From NCBI RefSeq assembly GCF_017873175.1, contig NZ_JAGGJW010000001.1:62001-126000 (forward strand): DNA of 64,000 bases, written 5' to 3'. The translations under genes and the position numbers were made by a program. This DNA comes from Neorhizobium petrolearium (GTDB lineage: Bacteria; Pseudomonadota; Alphaproteobacteria; Rhizobiales; Rhizobiaceae). How positions within the stretch are numbered: the stretch's first letter is position 1; the number at the start of each line of letters is the position of its first letter. This document shows, one piece after another, positions 19,339-28,096 of the stretch. A model generated the notes under the pieces. It saw nothing but the letters and a program-made list of their open reading frames with translations. It was not told the origin of the DNA and did not search any database.

Positions 19339-20280
19339 TCAATCGAACCTGACGGCCGTTGTGTTCGACCCGCAGACGAGGACGCAGACGCGTTCGTCCA
19401 GGCCCGGAACGTATTTACCGGAGAGAAGGGCGGCGAAGGCGGCTGCCCCGCCGGGCTCGGCCACGACGCGCGCGCCGGCCCACAGCGCCTTCTGGGCGGC
19501 CAGAATCGCGTCGTCCGAAACCAGAACCGGCGGTTCGACATATTTCTGTGCGATCGGAAACATCAATTGGCCGACCTGCCTCGGGGCGAGCGAGTCTGCT
19601 GCGATGCCACCGGCGGAGGCATCCACCGGCTTGCCGGCCTTGAAGGCCTCATAAAGCGTCGGCGCGCCGTCGGATTCCACGGCAACGATCTTCACCCGGC
19701 CGCGGAACCACGAGGCGATGCCGCCGATCAGCCCGCCGCCGCCGACTGCGACGAGCAGCGTCGTCATTTCTGGCAGGTCGTCCTCGATCTCCTCGCCGAG
19801 CGTTCCCTGGCCCAGCAAGGTTTCCACCTGGTCATAGGCATGCACCGCCAGAGCCCCGCTCTCGGCGACATAGGTCTCGCTGGCCGCCAGTGCATCCGCA
19901 TATCGGTCGCCGCCGATCACGAGTTCCGCGCCATAGGAGCGGATGCGCTCCGCCTTGGCGGGCGAGGTGACGCTCGGCACGAAGATCGTCGCCGGCACGC
20001 CGAGCCGCATCGCTGCATAGGCGACCGCAGCGCCATGATTGCCGCCGGATGCCGCGACGACGCCGGCCGGTGGAATGTCACGGGTCAGCAGGTTGGCGAA
20101 GGCGCCGCGGGCCTTGAACGAGCCGGAATGCTGCAGGAGTTCGAGCTTCAGGTCGACTGGCAGGGGCCTTGTTCCGAAATCCCGCATGTCGACCCGCATC
20201 AACGGTGTGTGGCGGATATGCGGACGGATGAGCTTTTCTGTTTCGGCTATGCGTTCTGGCGTGACAGGATCGACGGACAT
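19339..20280 (-). CDS. Threonine/serine dehydratase (PLP fold type II)
   Basis: This 313-residue enzyme resembles biodegradative threonine dehydratase/serine racemase proteins. The PLP Schiff-base lysine is K56 in HSGSFKARGA, the substrate loop is ASGGNHGAAVAYAA near 79, and the phosphate cradle is GGGGLIGGIA near 180. No C-terminal ACT domain is present, so isoleucine feedback inhibition as in IlvA is unlikely. It probably deaminates threonine or serine to the 2-oxo acid; serine racemase activity is an alternative. The ATG at 20280 follows GAGG. It diverges from an ArsR-type regulator 51 bases away that may control it. Confidence 0.88.
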   Translation of the reverse strand: MSVDPVTPERIAETEKLIRPHIRHTPLMRVDMRDFGTRPLPVDLKLELLQHSGSFKARGAFANLLTRDIPPAGVVAASGGNHGAAVAYAAMRLGVPATIFVPSVTSPAKAERIRSYGAELVIGGDRYADALAASETYVAESGALAVHAYDQVETLLGQGTLGEEIEDDLPEMTTLLVAVGGGGLIGGIASWFRGRVKIVAVESDGAPTLYEAFKAGKPVDASAGGIAADSLAPRQVGQLMFPIAQKYVEPPVLVSDDAILAAQKALWAGARVVAEPGGAAAFAALLSGKYVPGLDERVCVLVCGSNTTAVRFD

Positions 20281-20315
20281 ATGGGCCTCGTACAGGATTG
20301 ACTTTAATTCGTTAC

Positions 20316-20330
20316 TTGGCAAAATGCCAA
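20316..20330. promoter_or_regulatory. Candidate operator, TTGGCA-N3-TGCCAA
   Basis: A perfect inverted repeat with six-base arms ends one base before the ArsR start codon and lies 35 bases upstream of the divergent dehydratase start. ArsR-family repressors bind such dyads and often repress their own gene. Confidence 0.5.
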
Positions 20331-20331
20331 A

Positions 20332-20634
20332 ATGCAAGACGTCGATATCCTGAAAGCCTTCGCCAACGATCGGCGCCTGATGATTCTCGAATGGCTGAAG
20401 CAGCCGCGCGAGCATTTTCCGCTGCAGGTGGATGGCGATCTGGTGGAAGACGGCGTCTGCGCGGTGCTGATCGCCGAGAAACTCGGCATAACCCCTGCCA
20501 CGCTCAGCGAGCATATGCGCATTCTCGTGCAGGCGGAACTGGTCCATGGCAAGCGCATCAAGCAATGGATTTTCTACCGCCGCAACGAGGAACGGATAGC
20601 GGGACTGAGGCAGGGCCTGTTCGCAAGCTTGTAG
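20332..20634 (+). CDS. ArsR-family winged-helix regulator
   Basis: This 100-residue protein carries the ArsR winged helix-turn-helix: LKAFANDRRLMILEWLKQP at 7-25, the recognition helix LGITPATLSEHMRILVQAELVHGKRIKQWIFYR at about 51-83. The metal-binding CxC of ArsR/SmtB sensors is absent; one Cys lies at 43 outside the usual site, so it is probably not a metal sensor. An extra acidic stretch (VDGDLVEDG at 33-41) lies between the first helices. It diverges from the threonine dehydratase, with a dyad at 20316-20330, which suggests control of amino-acid catabolism. Confidence 0.85.
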   Translation: MQDVDILKAFANDRRLMILEWLKQPREHFPLQVDGDLVEDGVCAVLIAEKLGITPATLSEHMRILVQAELVHGKRIKQWIFYRRNEERIAGLRQGLFASL

Positions 20635-20640
20635 ACCCGT

Positions 20641-21540
20641 TCAGGCCTGGGTCAGCTTTTCGCTCAGGAAATCGACGACCGCGCGCACGGCCGGCAATTG
20701 ACCGCGCCGATGCGGCATCAGGATGGTCGTGGTGATGCTGCCTGCCGTCCAGTCCGGAAGCAGGCGCACGAGCCGGCCTTCGGCGAGCGCACTGCGGCAG
20801 ACGGAGGTCGGCAGGCAGGCGATACCAAGCCCGGCCAGTGCCGCCTTCATCATTACCATGGGCTCGTCGGCAGCAATCACCGGCAGGGGCGCCACCAGAA
20901 CCTCTTCCCCTTCGTATGAGGTCAGTCGCCAGGGATCGTCACCGAAGTAAGCCGCCACCGCCTTATGCCCGGCAAGCTCCTCTGGGCTTCGGGGTTCGCC
21001 ATGTGCATGGAGATAGTCTGGCGAGGCGACGACGAAGAAAGGGTGCGTGACAAGCTTTCTCTGCAGCAGTGTCGAGTCGGGCAGGGGTGCCTGGTGGCTC
21101 CGCAGCGCAATGTCGAACCCTTCCTGGACTATATCGACGAACCGATCGCTGACATGCAGCGAAAGCTTGAGTTTCGGGTAACGGGCGGAAAGCTCCGGCA
21201 GGTGTTCGGCGAGCAGGAATTGCGCGGTCGGCACAGCAGCGGTCATGCGCACAATCCCGCTCGGTTCACCAAGATGGGTGCGTACGATCGTTTCGGCCAT
21301 TTCCGCTTCGATGATCGAGGCTTGCGCGTGCTGGAAGAAATCCCGGCCGAGATCGGTCAATGAAAAGCTGCGCGACGTGCGATGTATCAGCCGGACGCCC
21401 AGCCGATCCTCCAGTTCGGCGACCCGCTTGCTGATCGTGGATTTCGGCACGCCGAGCCGACGCCCCGCGGCGGAAAATCCACCGTGTTCCACCGCCTGAA
21501 CGAAGAAATGGAGATCGTTGAGATTGAGCGACGCAGTCAT
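20641..21540 (-). CDS. LysR-family transcriptional regulator
   Basis: This 299-residue protein has the LysR layout: an N-terminal winged helix (LNLNDLHFFVQAVEHGGFSAAGRRLGVPKSTISKRVAELEDRLGVRLIHRTSRSF, within residues 4-60), a linker helix, then a periplasmic-binding-like effector domain (SGIVRMTAAVPTAQFLLAEHL onward). The sequence is closest in feel to the group next to glutathione S-transferase or quinone-response genes. The ATG at 21540 follows GGAAGA; a GTG four codons upstream is the alternative. It diverges from a GST gene, the likely target, with 112 bases between. Confidence 0.9.
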   Translation of the reverse strand: MTASLNLNDLHFFVQAVEHGGFSAAGRRLGVPKSTISKRVAELEDRLGVRLIHRTSRSFSLTDLGRDFFQHAQASIIEAEMAETIVRTHLGEPSGIVRMTAAVPTAQFLLAEHLPELSARYPKLKLSLHVSDRFVDIVQEGFDIALRSHQAPLPDSTLLQRKLVTHPFFVVASPDYLHAHGEPRSPEELAGHKAVAAYFGDDPWRLTSYEGEEVLVAPLPVIAADEPMVMMKAALAGLGIACLPTSVCRSALAEGRLVRLLPDWTAGSITTTILMPHRRGQLPAVRAVVDFLSEKLTQA

Positions 21541-21652
21541 GTCATCTTCCACATATGTAGACTTTTAAGCGCAATGAAGCCATCTTCCGCGCCAGCGTCC
21601 ACAAAATCATATTATCTTCATTCGAAAGGTTCAATTCCCAAGGAGTGAAGAT

Positions 21653-22360
21653 ATGACACCGATCCTGTTTTATGGCGTGCCGGAGGGATGCTCGTTCGGC
21701 TCGATCGTGGCGCTTGAATGGACGGACGCGCCCTATCGCCTCTGCCGGGTGGAAATGCCCGGCGTGGTCTCGAGCGAGGCCTACAGACCGGTCAATCCGG
21801 TCGGCGAGACGCCCTCGCTGATGTTGCCGGATGGTCGCGTGATGAGCGAGAGCATGGCCATCCTCAACCACATTGCCGCCCGCACGGTCGACAAGGGCTG
21901 GGGCTTCGATCCGAAGTCGGAAAAGTTCGACTGGCTGAACCAGATGCTGGCTTTCCTCAACACCGGCTTCTTCAATGCCTTCAGCCCTCTCTGGCATGCG
22001 TTGGAACATGAACTGGAACCGCAGGCGAAGGAGGCGCTTGTGGCCTATGGCATCGCTAAGGTCGAAAAAACCCATGCTCATCTCGAACGCCTGCTCGCTG
22101 GCCAGAAATGGCTGCTCGGCGATGAGAGAAGCTTTGCGGATGCCTATTTCGCCGGCATCGCCCGCTGGAACGATTTCCACCAGGTCGTCGACCGGAAGAA
22201 ATTTCCGGCGCTCAATGCACTTTACGAGCGCCTGCAGGAGGACCCCGCGGTACGGTTTGCCTGGGCCATCGAGCATCAGGCGGAGGCCAGAACGACCGGC
22301 CGGTTCCTTGGTCACGTAAGCCTCGAAGAGGCTCTGGGCGAGATCAAGCAGGCGGCTTGA
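21653..22360 (+). CDS. Glutathione S-transferase family protein
   Basis: This 235-residue protein has the two GST domains: an N-terminal thioredoxin-like fold with a Cys-Ser active-site region (YGVPEGCSFGSIVALEW at 7-23) and the glutathione-gripping VGETPSLMLPDGRVMSESMAILNHI near 50-74, then a helical C-terminal domain containing LLGDERSFADAYFAGIARW near 155. The substrate is unknown. The ATG at 21653 has an AAGGAG site. The divergent LysR gene is its probable regulator, a pairing usual for detoxification genes. Its substrate may be an electrophile or quinone. Confidence 0.9.
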   Translation: MTPILFYGVPEGCSFGSIVALEWTDAPYRLCRVEMPGVVSSEAYRPVNPVGETPSLMLPDGRVMSESMAILNHIAARTVDKGWGFDPKSEKFDWLNQMLAFLNTGFFNAFSPLWHALEHELEPQAKEALVAYGIAKVEKTHAHLERLLAGQKWLLGDERSFADAYFAGIARWNDFHQVVDRKKFPALNALYERLQEDPAVRFAWAIEHQAEARTTGRFLGHVSLEEALGEIKQAA

Positions 22361-22480
22361 TCTGTAGCGAGATGTTTCCATAAATATCTCGGCATGCCAT
22401 AGTGGGCTCTGGCTTGGGCGAGGGCCTGCGGTGGCATTGCCGCGGCGATACCGCGCGCCGGTCCTGACAGGAGGTTTCCG

Positions 22481-23008
22481 ATGGTGCGCGAAAACGAAAT
22501 CCGTGAAAACGAAGTGGCGGTCACGCCACCTGCGCCAACCGATGCGGGCCTGACCTTCATCGGCCGCATCTCGACCCCCTGGACTTCGCGCATGGAGACG
22601 CCGCGCCAGGGCAGGCATGACGGGCCTGTCTGCCGCATCGAGATCTTCGAGCCCTGGGTTGCGGCGCTCAAGGGCATCGAGGCTTTCGAGCGCCTGGAAG
22701 TCCTCTATTGGCTGGACCGTTCGCGCCGCGATCTGGTGTTGCAAAGCCCGGCAAGTAACGGCAAAGTTCATGGCACGTTTTCGCTGCGCACGCCGGTGCG
22801 CCCGAATCCGATAGGCACCTCGATCGTCGTGCTGGCAGCGGTGGAAGGCAATGTGCTTCTCGTTCGAGGGCTCGACTGCCTCGACGGCACGCCGCTTCTA
22901 GACCTAAAGCCGGACCGAACCCTCTTCAAGCCGATTGCGCCGCCGCAGCCCGGAGACTTCCAGACCGGTGAGGACACGTCGAAAGTGCACTATTGCCAGA
23001 AAGCGTGA
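22481..23008 (+). CDS. trmO: tRNA t6A37 N6-methyltransferase (TsaA/TrmO family)
   Basis: This 175-residue protein is of the TrmO/TsaA (UPF0066) family, a SAM enzyme with a beta-barrel fold that methylates threonylcarbamoyl-adenosine 37 in threonine tRNAs. The motifs IGRISTPW near residue 27, PRQGRHDGPVCRIEIFEPW near 41 and FSLRTPVRPNPIGTSIV near 99 are the family core, and DLKPDRTL is a variant of the usual DIKPY. The ATG at 22481 follows AGGAGG. Some members act on other substrates, so the tRNA role is by family only. Confidence 0.88.
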   Translation: MVRENEIRENEVAVTPPAPTDAGLTFIGRISTPWTSRMETPRQGRHDGPVCRIEIFEPWVAALKGIEAFERLEVLYWLDRSRRDLVLQSPASNGKVHGTFSLRTPVRPNPIGTSIVVLAAVEGNVLLVRGLDCLDGTPLLDLKPDRTLFKPIAPPQPGDFQTGEDTSKVHYCQKA

Positions 23009-23050
23009 CGAATTCGGCCCGACGCCCGTTGATGGTCGCAAACGTAACAA

Positions 23051-24427
23051 TCACGCCGCGGTGAGATCTCTGAGGAAATCATTGCACCAACGGGTTACGT
23101 CGTGTTCCAGAAGGTGCTCCATCATGCGGCCCCAGCGTTCCTGGCGCTCTTCGAGCGGCATGTTGATGCCGCGGGCGATCGCATTGGCGGTACCCTCTAT
23201 GTCGTAGGGGTTTACCAGCAGCGCGCCCCGCAATTCCCGGGCGGCGCCCGCGAAGCGTGACAGCACCAGCACGCCGGGGTTTTCCGGGTCCTGGGCCGCG
23301 ACATATTCCTTGGCGACGAGGTTCATCCCGTCGCGCAGCGGCGTCACGAGCCCGATCCGCGCCAGGCGATAGAGGCCGGCCAGCACCGGGCGGCCGATCG
23401 AGCGGTTGATGTAGCGGATCGGCACCCAGTCCACCGTGCCGATCGCGCCGTTCACGCGGCCAGCCTGCTCGGCAACTGTCCGCTGCATCTGCTCGTATTC
23501 CGGCACTTCCGAGCGGGATTTCGGGGTGATCTGCAGATAGGTCACCCGGTTATGGTGACCCGGATTGGATTTGACGAAATGTTCGAAGGCATCGAGCCGC
23601 TGGGTGATCCCCTTCGAATAATCGAGCCGGTCGACCCCGATGATGAGATCGCGGCCTTCGACACTTTGTTTGGCCTTGCGCACGATCAGGTTGGTGGCAG
23701 CCTTTTTCGCATAGTCCGCGAATGCGGCGGTCTCGATGCCGATCGGGTAGAATCCACCCTTGAACGTCCGTCCATAGGAGGTCAGCTTGCCGCCTTCCAG
23801 CGCCTCGCCGATGCCTTCGCGCACGAGTCCGCCGGCAAAATTGGCGAGGTCGTGGTCGGTCTGGAAGCCGACCAGGTCATAGTGGGAAAGGCCCTTCATG
23901 ATCTCCTCGTGGACGGGCATCGTGAAGAGCACGTCTGCTGGTGGCCACGGGATGTGCAGGAAGAAACCGATACGGTTCTTGAAGCCCATCTGGCGCAATT
24001 CGGCGGCGAGCGGGATCAGGTGGTAATCATGCACCCAGATGATGTCGTCTTCCCGCAGCAGTGGCGCCAGCCGGTGGGCAAAGAAACGATTGACGCGGAA
24101 ATAGCCGGCCATCTCCTTGCGGCCGTATTCGGCGAGATCCAGCCGATAGTGGCAGATCGGCCAGAGCACCCGGTTGGCGAAGCCATGGTAATATTCCTCG
24201 ACATCCGTCTTGGTAAGGTCGGTGAGCGCATAGGTGATATTGCCATGCGTTTGCATGGCGAGCGGCGCAGGCTCCTTCGCGCCGCTGGACTTGCCCGACC
24301 AGCCCATCCAGATGCCGCCGCGCTCTTCCAGGGCCGCCTGCAGGGCGACGGCGAGCCCGCCTGCGGGGGCGTCACCGCTTTTTTGCGGCAGGGTGACACG
24401 GTTCGAAACGACCACAAGACGGCTCAA
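23051..24427 (-). CDS. otsA: Trehalose-6-phosphate synthase
   Basis: This 458-residue glycosyltransferase (family 20) joins UDP-glucose and glucose-6-phosphate to trehalose-6-phosphate. The start SRLVVVSNRV, the GGLAVALQ UDP-glucose loop, WVHDYHLIPLAAELR near 125, IGVDRLDYSKGI near 250 and the C-terminal ARELRGALLVNPYD near 400 are all present. I place the start at a TTG at 24427 because GGGAAGAG precedes it and the family begins there; the longer frame overlaps otsB. It lies 16 bases after otsB in an otsB-otsA operon that makes trehalose as an osmo- and desiccation protectant. Confidence 0.95.
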   Translation of the reverse strand: MSRLVVVSNRVTLPQKSGDAPAGGLAVALQAALEERGGIWMGWSGKSSGAKEPAPLAMQTHGNITYALTDLTKTDVEEYYHGFANRVLWPICHYRLDLAEYGRKEMAGYFRVNRFFAHRLAPLLREDDIIWVHDYHLIPLAAELRQMGFKNRIGFFLHIPWPPADVLFTMPVHEEIMKGLSHYDLVGFQTDHDLANFAGGLVREGIGEALEGGKLTSYGRTFKGGFYPIGIETAAFADYAKKAATNLIVRKAKQSVEGRDLIIGVDRLDYSKGITQRLDAFEHFVKSNPGHHNRVTYLQITPKSRSEVPEYEQMQRTVAEQAGRVNGAIGTVDWVPIRYINRSIGRPVLAGLYRLARIGLVTPLRDGMNLVAKEYVAAQDPENPGVLVLSRFAGAARELRGALLVNPYDIEGTANAIARGINMPLEERQERWGRMMEHLLEHDVTRWCNDFLRDLTAA

Positions 24428-24443
24428 GCTCTTCCCTTTCGAT

Positions 24444-25259
24444 TCAAGCGATATTGGATGTGCCGGCGCCGGCCAGCGTGGCGAGGATCGCTCGCAGGGC
24501 ATCGGTCGAAGGGAGAGTGGATCTCGCTTCCGTTTCAGCCGGAGTTTCGGCGATGCGGATCGAATGCCCGCCAAGCCGGTTTACCGTCCGGAACATCGCT
24601 TCATCGGTCACGTCGTCGCCGATCGCGATCGGTTTACGCCCCTTGAAGGGCGTTTCGTCGAGGAAGGCCTTGAGCGCATGCCCCTTGCTGGCCTGCGCCG
24701 GGCGGATTTCGGCGACCATCTTGCCACGCTGCAGCGTGAAGTCCGGGCCGGCCATGTCGAGATAACGGGGCATGGCTGCTTCTACGGTCTCTCGCTGATC
24801 CGGCGCTTGCCGGTAATGTGCAGCGACGGCCGCCCCCTTGTCCTCCACCAGGACGCCCGGCCATTGTTTCGCTTCCCGCGCCAGGGCGGCTTTCAGCTCT
24901 TCGAATGCGGCACTTGGTGTGAAGCGGCTGATCTCGCCCAATGGACCGCGCCGCTCGGACCCATGCAGTCCGGCGATCGGAAATGTGTACGGCACGAAAA
25001 GCCGGTCGGCATAGGCAAGCGCGCGTCCGGTCACCAGCGCCAGCGCACCATTGAGCTTCGTGGAAAGGTGATGGAGGTTTTCCGGCAGATCCGGGGGGAC
25101 GACGATCCCATCCGGCGTATCTGCAAGGTCGATCAGTGTTCCATCGATATCGAGAAACAGTGCCCATTGGTCGGGTTGGAATGCCAGTTTAAAAAGGGCT
25201 TCCTCGCCGGATGAAACAGAGGCCTGATCGTCCTGCCTGGGATTTTCCTGATATGACAT
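24444..25259 (-). CDS. otsB: Trehalose-6-phosphate phosphatase
   Basis: This 271-residue HAD-superfamily enzyme dephosphorylates trehalose-6-phosphate. HAD motif I is LFLDIDGTLIDLA near residues 35-47 with the nucleophilic first Asp. Motif II lies in LVTGRAL near 79, and motif IV is IAIGDDVTDEAMF near 217-229. The ATG at 25259 is chosen over a TTG seven codons upstream; neither has a strong binding site. It precedes otsA by 16 bases. The divergent amidotransferase gene begins 192 bases away. Confidence 0.94.
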   Translation of the reverse strand: MSYQENPRQDDQASVSSGEEALFKLAFQPDQWALFLDIDGTLIDLADTPDGIVVPPDLPENLHHLSTKLNGALALVTGRALAYADRLFVPYTFPIAGLHGSERRGPLGEISRFTPSAAFEELKAALAREAKQWPGVLVEDKGAAVAAHYRQAPDQRETVEAAMPRYLDMAGPDFTLQRGKMVAEIRPAQASKGHALKAFLDETPFKGRKPIAIGDDVTDEAMFRTVNRLGGHSIRIAETPAETEARSTLPSTDALRAILATLAGAGTSNIA

Positions 25260-25451
25260 ACTGCCAAATTTAGGCCACAAATCCGCTCAGGCAACCTCAA
25301 AAGACAACAAAGCGTCGTAAAAAGTGATTGGCCCTCTGTCAAAAACCCGTCTTGAAGGGGCTTCATTCATAGTTCGTTAAGCATTTGTCGAGACGCTGAT
25401 TTCAACATTTTTCGGCCGTTTGCGGGCGGCCTCGTCGGAGCATCAAGACCC

Positions 25452-26264
25452 ATGTGCCGTTGGGCAGCCTATCGCGGCGAACCTCTTTATCTCGAAGAAC
25501 TCGTATCCTCGCCCGCCCACTCCCTGATCGAACAATCCCACTGCGCCACCCGCGCCAAGACCGCCACGAACGGCGATGGTTTCGGCATCGCCTGGTATGG
25601 TGAGCGGCCGGATCCGGGCCGCTACCGCGATATCCTGCCGGCCTGGTCCGATTGCAACCTGAGAAGTCTCGCCCGACAGATCCGCTCGCCGCTCTTCCTC
25701 GCTCACGTTCGTGCGGCGACCACAGGCGCGACGCGTCGCGACAACTGCCATCCCTTCGTGCATGGCCACTGGTCCTTCATGCACAACGGCCAGATTTCCG
25801 GCTTCGACCGCATCCGGAGGCAGATGGAAGGCATGCTCTCCGACGAATTGTTCCATGCGCGCTCGGGCACGACGGATTCTGAACTGCTCTTCTTGCTGGC
25901 GCTGCAACTGGGCCTTGATGCCGATCCGCTCGGCGCCATGGAAAGGGCGATCGCCGCCGTCGAGGACCTGTCGATGGAAAAGTCCGGCGCCGCGCTGGTG
26001 CGCTTCACCGCCGCTTTCTCCGATGGCAGGGAGCTTTATGCGGTGCGTTATGCGACGGACCACAGGCCGCCGACGCTTTACGCCGCGCCGACGGGCGGCA
26101 AGACCGGCTACTGCCTCGTGTCGGAACCGCTCAACGACGAAGTCGATGCGTGGGTGGAAATTCCGGATGGCAGCGCCGTGAAGGTCTGTGCCGAGGGTAT
26201 CAAAGTGTCGGTCTTCGTTCCCCAGGGAGAGGGGCTGTCCGAAGACGTCAGGAAGACAGCCTGA
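25452..26264 (+). CDS. Class II glutamine amidotransferase (YafJ/EgtC-like)
   Basis: This 270-residue protein has an N-terminal-nucleophile glutaminase fold. Cys2, exposed after Met removal, is the nucleophile (MCRWAAYRG). NGDGFGIAWY near 45, LAHVRAATTG near 84 and CHPFVHGHWSFMHNGQI near 98-114 are the glutamine-binding motifs shared with GatD/EgtC/YafJ proteins. No synthase domain is fused, and no ergothioneine or other biosynthetic gene is adjacent, so the acceptor of the ammonia or the real amide substrate is unknown. Its end overlaps the YjbR gene on the opposite strand by 17 bases. Confidence 0.9.
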   Translation: MCRWAAYRGEPLYLEELVSSPAHSLIEQSHCATRAKTATNGDGFGIAWYGERPDPGRYRDILPAWSDCNLRSLARQIRSPLFLAHVRAATTGATRRDNCHPFVHGHWSFMHNGQISGFDRIRRQMEGMLSDELFHARSGTTDSELLFLLALQLGLDADPLGAMERAIAAVEDLSMEKSGAALVRFTAAFSDGRELYAVRYATDHRPPTLYAAPTGGKTGYCLVSEPLNDEVDAWVEIPDGSAVKVCAEGIKVSVFVPQGEGLSEDVRKTA

Positions 26265-26613
26265 TTCCCAGTTCCTGCCGGAGTCTCTTCGTCAAGCCGG
26301 CGGCCACCAGTTCATAGGATCGTGTAAGATAGTGGACGAGCTCCTCGCCCGAAAGCTGCGAATTGCTGCCGATCTCCACCCATTTCCGTTTGGCGAAATA
26401 GGGAGCCTGCCTGATTCCGTCGAGTGCGGTCAGGATCTCGAAGCTCTCCTCGGGACATTTCGCCACGACCCTTGCTGCCGCACCTTCGCCGGAAAGCATG
26501 GTGACGACCTTGCCGCCGACCTTCGCGACATGTCCGTCCCATTGATCGACGAAGGACCTGCCGGGCAGGCCCGCCACAAACGCGTCGAAGCCCCTGCGTT
26601 CGAAAAGGCTCAT
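26248..26613 (-). CDS. MmcQ/YjbR family protein
   Basis: This 121-residue protein is of the MmcQ/YjbR type, a small CyaY-like double-wing DNA-binding-like fold of unknown function. Visible features are PGRSFVDQWDGHVAKVGGKVVTMLS, the central F-E-I-L segment, and YFAKRKWVEIG followed by LVHYLTRSYELVAAGLTKRLRQELG. The ATG at 26613 has GGAG seven bases upstream and begins one base after the coaBC stop, so it is the second gene of a coaBC operon. It overlaps the convergent amidotransferase by 17 bases. Confidence 0.83.
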   Translation of the reverse strand: MSLFERRGFDAFVAGLPGRSFVDQWDGHVAKVGGKVVTMLSGEGAAARVVAKCPEESFEILTALDGIRQAPYFAKRKWVEIGSNSQLSGEELVHYLTRSYELVAAGLTKRLRQELGIRLSS

Positions 26614-26614
26614 C

Positions 26615-27826
26615 TCATGCTCCTGCCAGCCGCCTGGCGACGAGTTCCGCAAGCCTTGCCGCCACTTCGTCCTTGCCGAGGTCCGGCCATTCCTCGACGC
26701 CCTTGGCGCTGATGATTTTTACGCGGTTGCGGGTGCCGCCCATGATGCCGGTCTCTGGTGAAACGTCGTTGGCGACGATCAGGTCCGCGCCCTTGCGTAG
26801 AAGCTTGTCGCGGCCGTTCTTCTCCACGTCCTGGGTTTCGGCGGCAAAACCGACCACCAGCTTCGGCCGTTTGTCGTGATGCCCGACCGTCTTCAGGATG
26901 TCCGGGTTTTCGGCTAGCACGAGCGGCGGCGGAGCCTCCCCCGATTTCTTCTTGATCTTCTGGCCGGCGGAGGTCGCCACGCGCCAGTCGGCAACCGCCG
27001 CCACCATGACCGCGATGTCGGCGGGCAGGCGGGAGACGACCGCTTCCAGCATTTCGTCGGCGCGTTCCACATGCATGGTCTTGATCCCGGCCGGATCGGG
27101 GATCGTCACGGGGCCGGAAACGAGCGTCACATCCGCGCCGAGTTTGGCGAGTGCTGCGGCGATCGCATGTCCCTGCCGGCCCGAGGAGCGGTTGGCGATG
27201 TAACGCACGGGATCGATAGGCTCATGCGTCGGACCGGATGTGACGATCGCGGTCCTGCCGGCGAGCGGCTTCCGTCCGCCGTCGAACAATTGGAGGATTG
27301 CGGCGACGATCTCCAGCGGCTCAGCCATGCGGCCGACGCCCGCCTCGCTACTTTCCGCCATCTCGCCGGCCATCGGCCCAATACAGCGGATGCCGTCGGC
27401 TTTCAGCGCTTCGACATTGCGCCTGGTCGCGGGCGCGGCCCACATCTTCGGGTTCATCGCCGGCGCCACCAGCACCGGCCGGTCGGTGGCGAGCAGCACG
27501 GTACTTGCCAGATCGTCCGCCAGCCCGTGCGCCATCTTCGCCATCAGGTCGGCGCTGGCCGGTGCCACCACCACCAGATCGGTGTCGCGGGCAAGGCGAA
27601 TGTGACCGACATCCTGCTCGTCCTCGCGGGAGAACAGGTCGACATAGACATGGCTTGCGGAAAGCGCGCCGACTGCGAGCGGCGTGACGAACTCTTGTGC
27701 TGCCTTTGTCATGATCGGCCGCACGGCAGCACCACGTTCGCGGAGCCTGCGGATGAGGTCGAGGCTTTTGTAAGCCGCGATGCCGCCGGAGATGATCAGA
27801 AGGATGCGCTTGCCTTGAAGTTCCAT
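26615..27826 (-). CDS. coaBC: Bifunctional phosphopantothenoylcysteine decarboxylase / synthetase
   Basis: This 403-residue bifunctional enzyme makes 4'-phosphopantetheine on the route to coenzyme A. The N-terminal flavin domain CoaC (residues 1 to about 180) shows GKRILLIISGGIAAYKSLDLIRRLRERG, the catalytic-His region QDVGHIRLAR, and the PAMNPKMW substrate loop. The C-terminal CoaB domain shows AIVTSGPTHEPIDPVRYIANRSSGRQGHAIA and the late GFAAETQD and ANDVS motifs. The frame is open upstream but the ATG at 27826 (MELQGKRILL) fits the family. Confidence 0.96.
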   Translation of the reverse strand: MELQGKRILLIISGGIAAYKSLDLIRRLRERGAAVRPIMTKAAQEFVTPLAVGALSASHVYVDLFSREDEQDVGHIRLARDTDLVVVAPASADLMAKMAHGLADDLASTVLLATDRPVLVAPAMNPKMWAAPATRRNVEALKADGIRCIGPMAGEMAESSEAGVGRMAEPLEIVAAILQLFDGGRKPLAGRTAIVTSGPTHEPIDPVRYIANRSSGRQGHAIAAALAKLGADVTLVSGPVTIPDPAGIKTMHVERADEMLEAVVSRLPADIAVMVAAVADWRVATSAGQKIKKKSGEAPPPLVLAENPDILKTVGHHDKRPKLVVGFAAETQDVEKNGRDKLLRKGADLIVANDVSPETGIMGGTRNRVKIISAKGVEEWPDLGKDEVAARLAELVARRLAGA

Positions 27827-28096
27827 GCCCGTATCCGATGCCAGATGTGGCGGGGAAGCTAAGCCCTCGGCCGCCGACTTGCAATCGTCATCGCTGATAC
27901 GCTGTCCCGCTTGCGCTGTATTCCCGACTGCGTTACTCCTGTTTGTGGCCGGATGCGGCCAGCCGCTTGCAGGTTTTGAAACCAATGGTGAACGCATCCC
28001 AACCGACTCTCATCCTTTGCCAAACGGCCAATGATGACGAACGGATCAGCAATGCAGGCCCTGATATTGCCGTTCGTCCATTGAAAGGATGATGAG

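Noticed and set aside
27825..28034. Small plus-strand frame with a lipobox-like LLLFVAGC
   Set aside because: It overlaps the coaBC start, has no ribosome binding site, and the cysteine context sits too far from the N-terminus for a lipoprotein signal.
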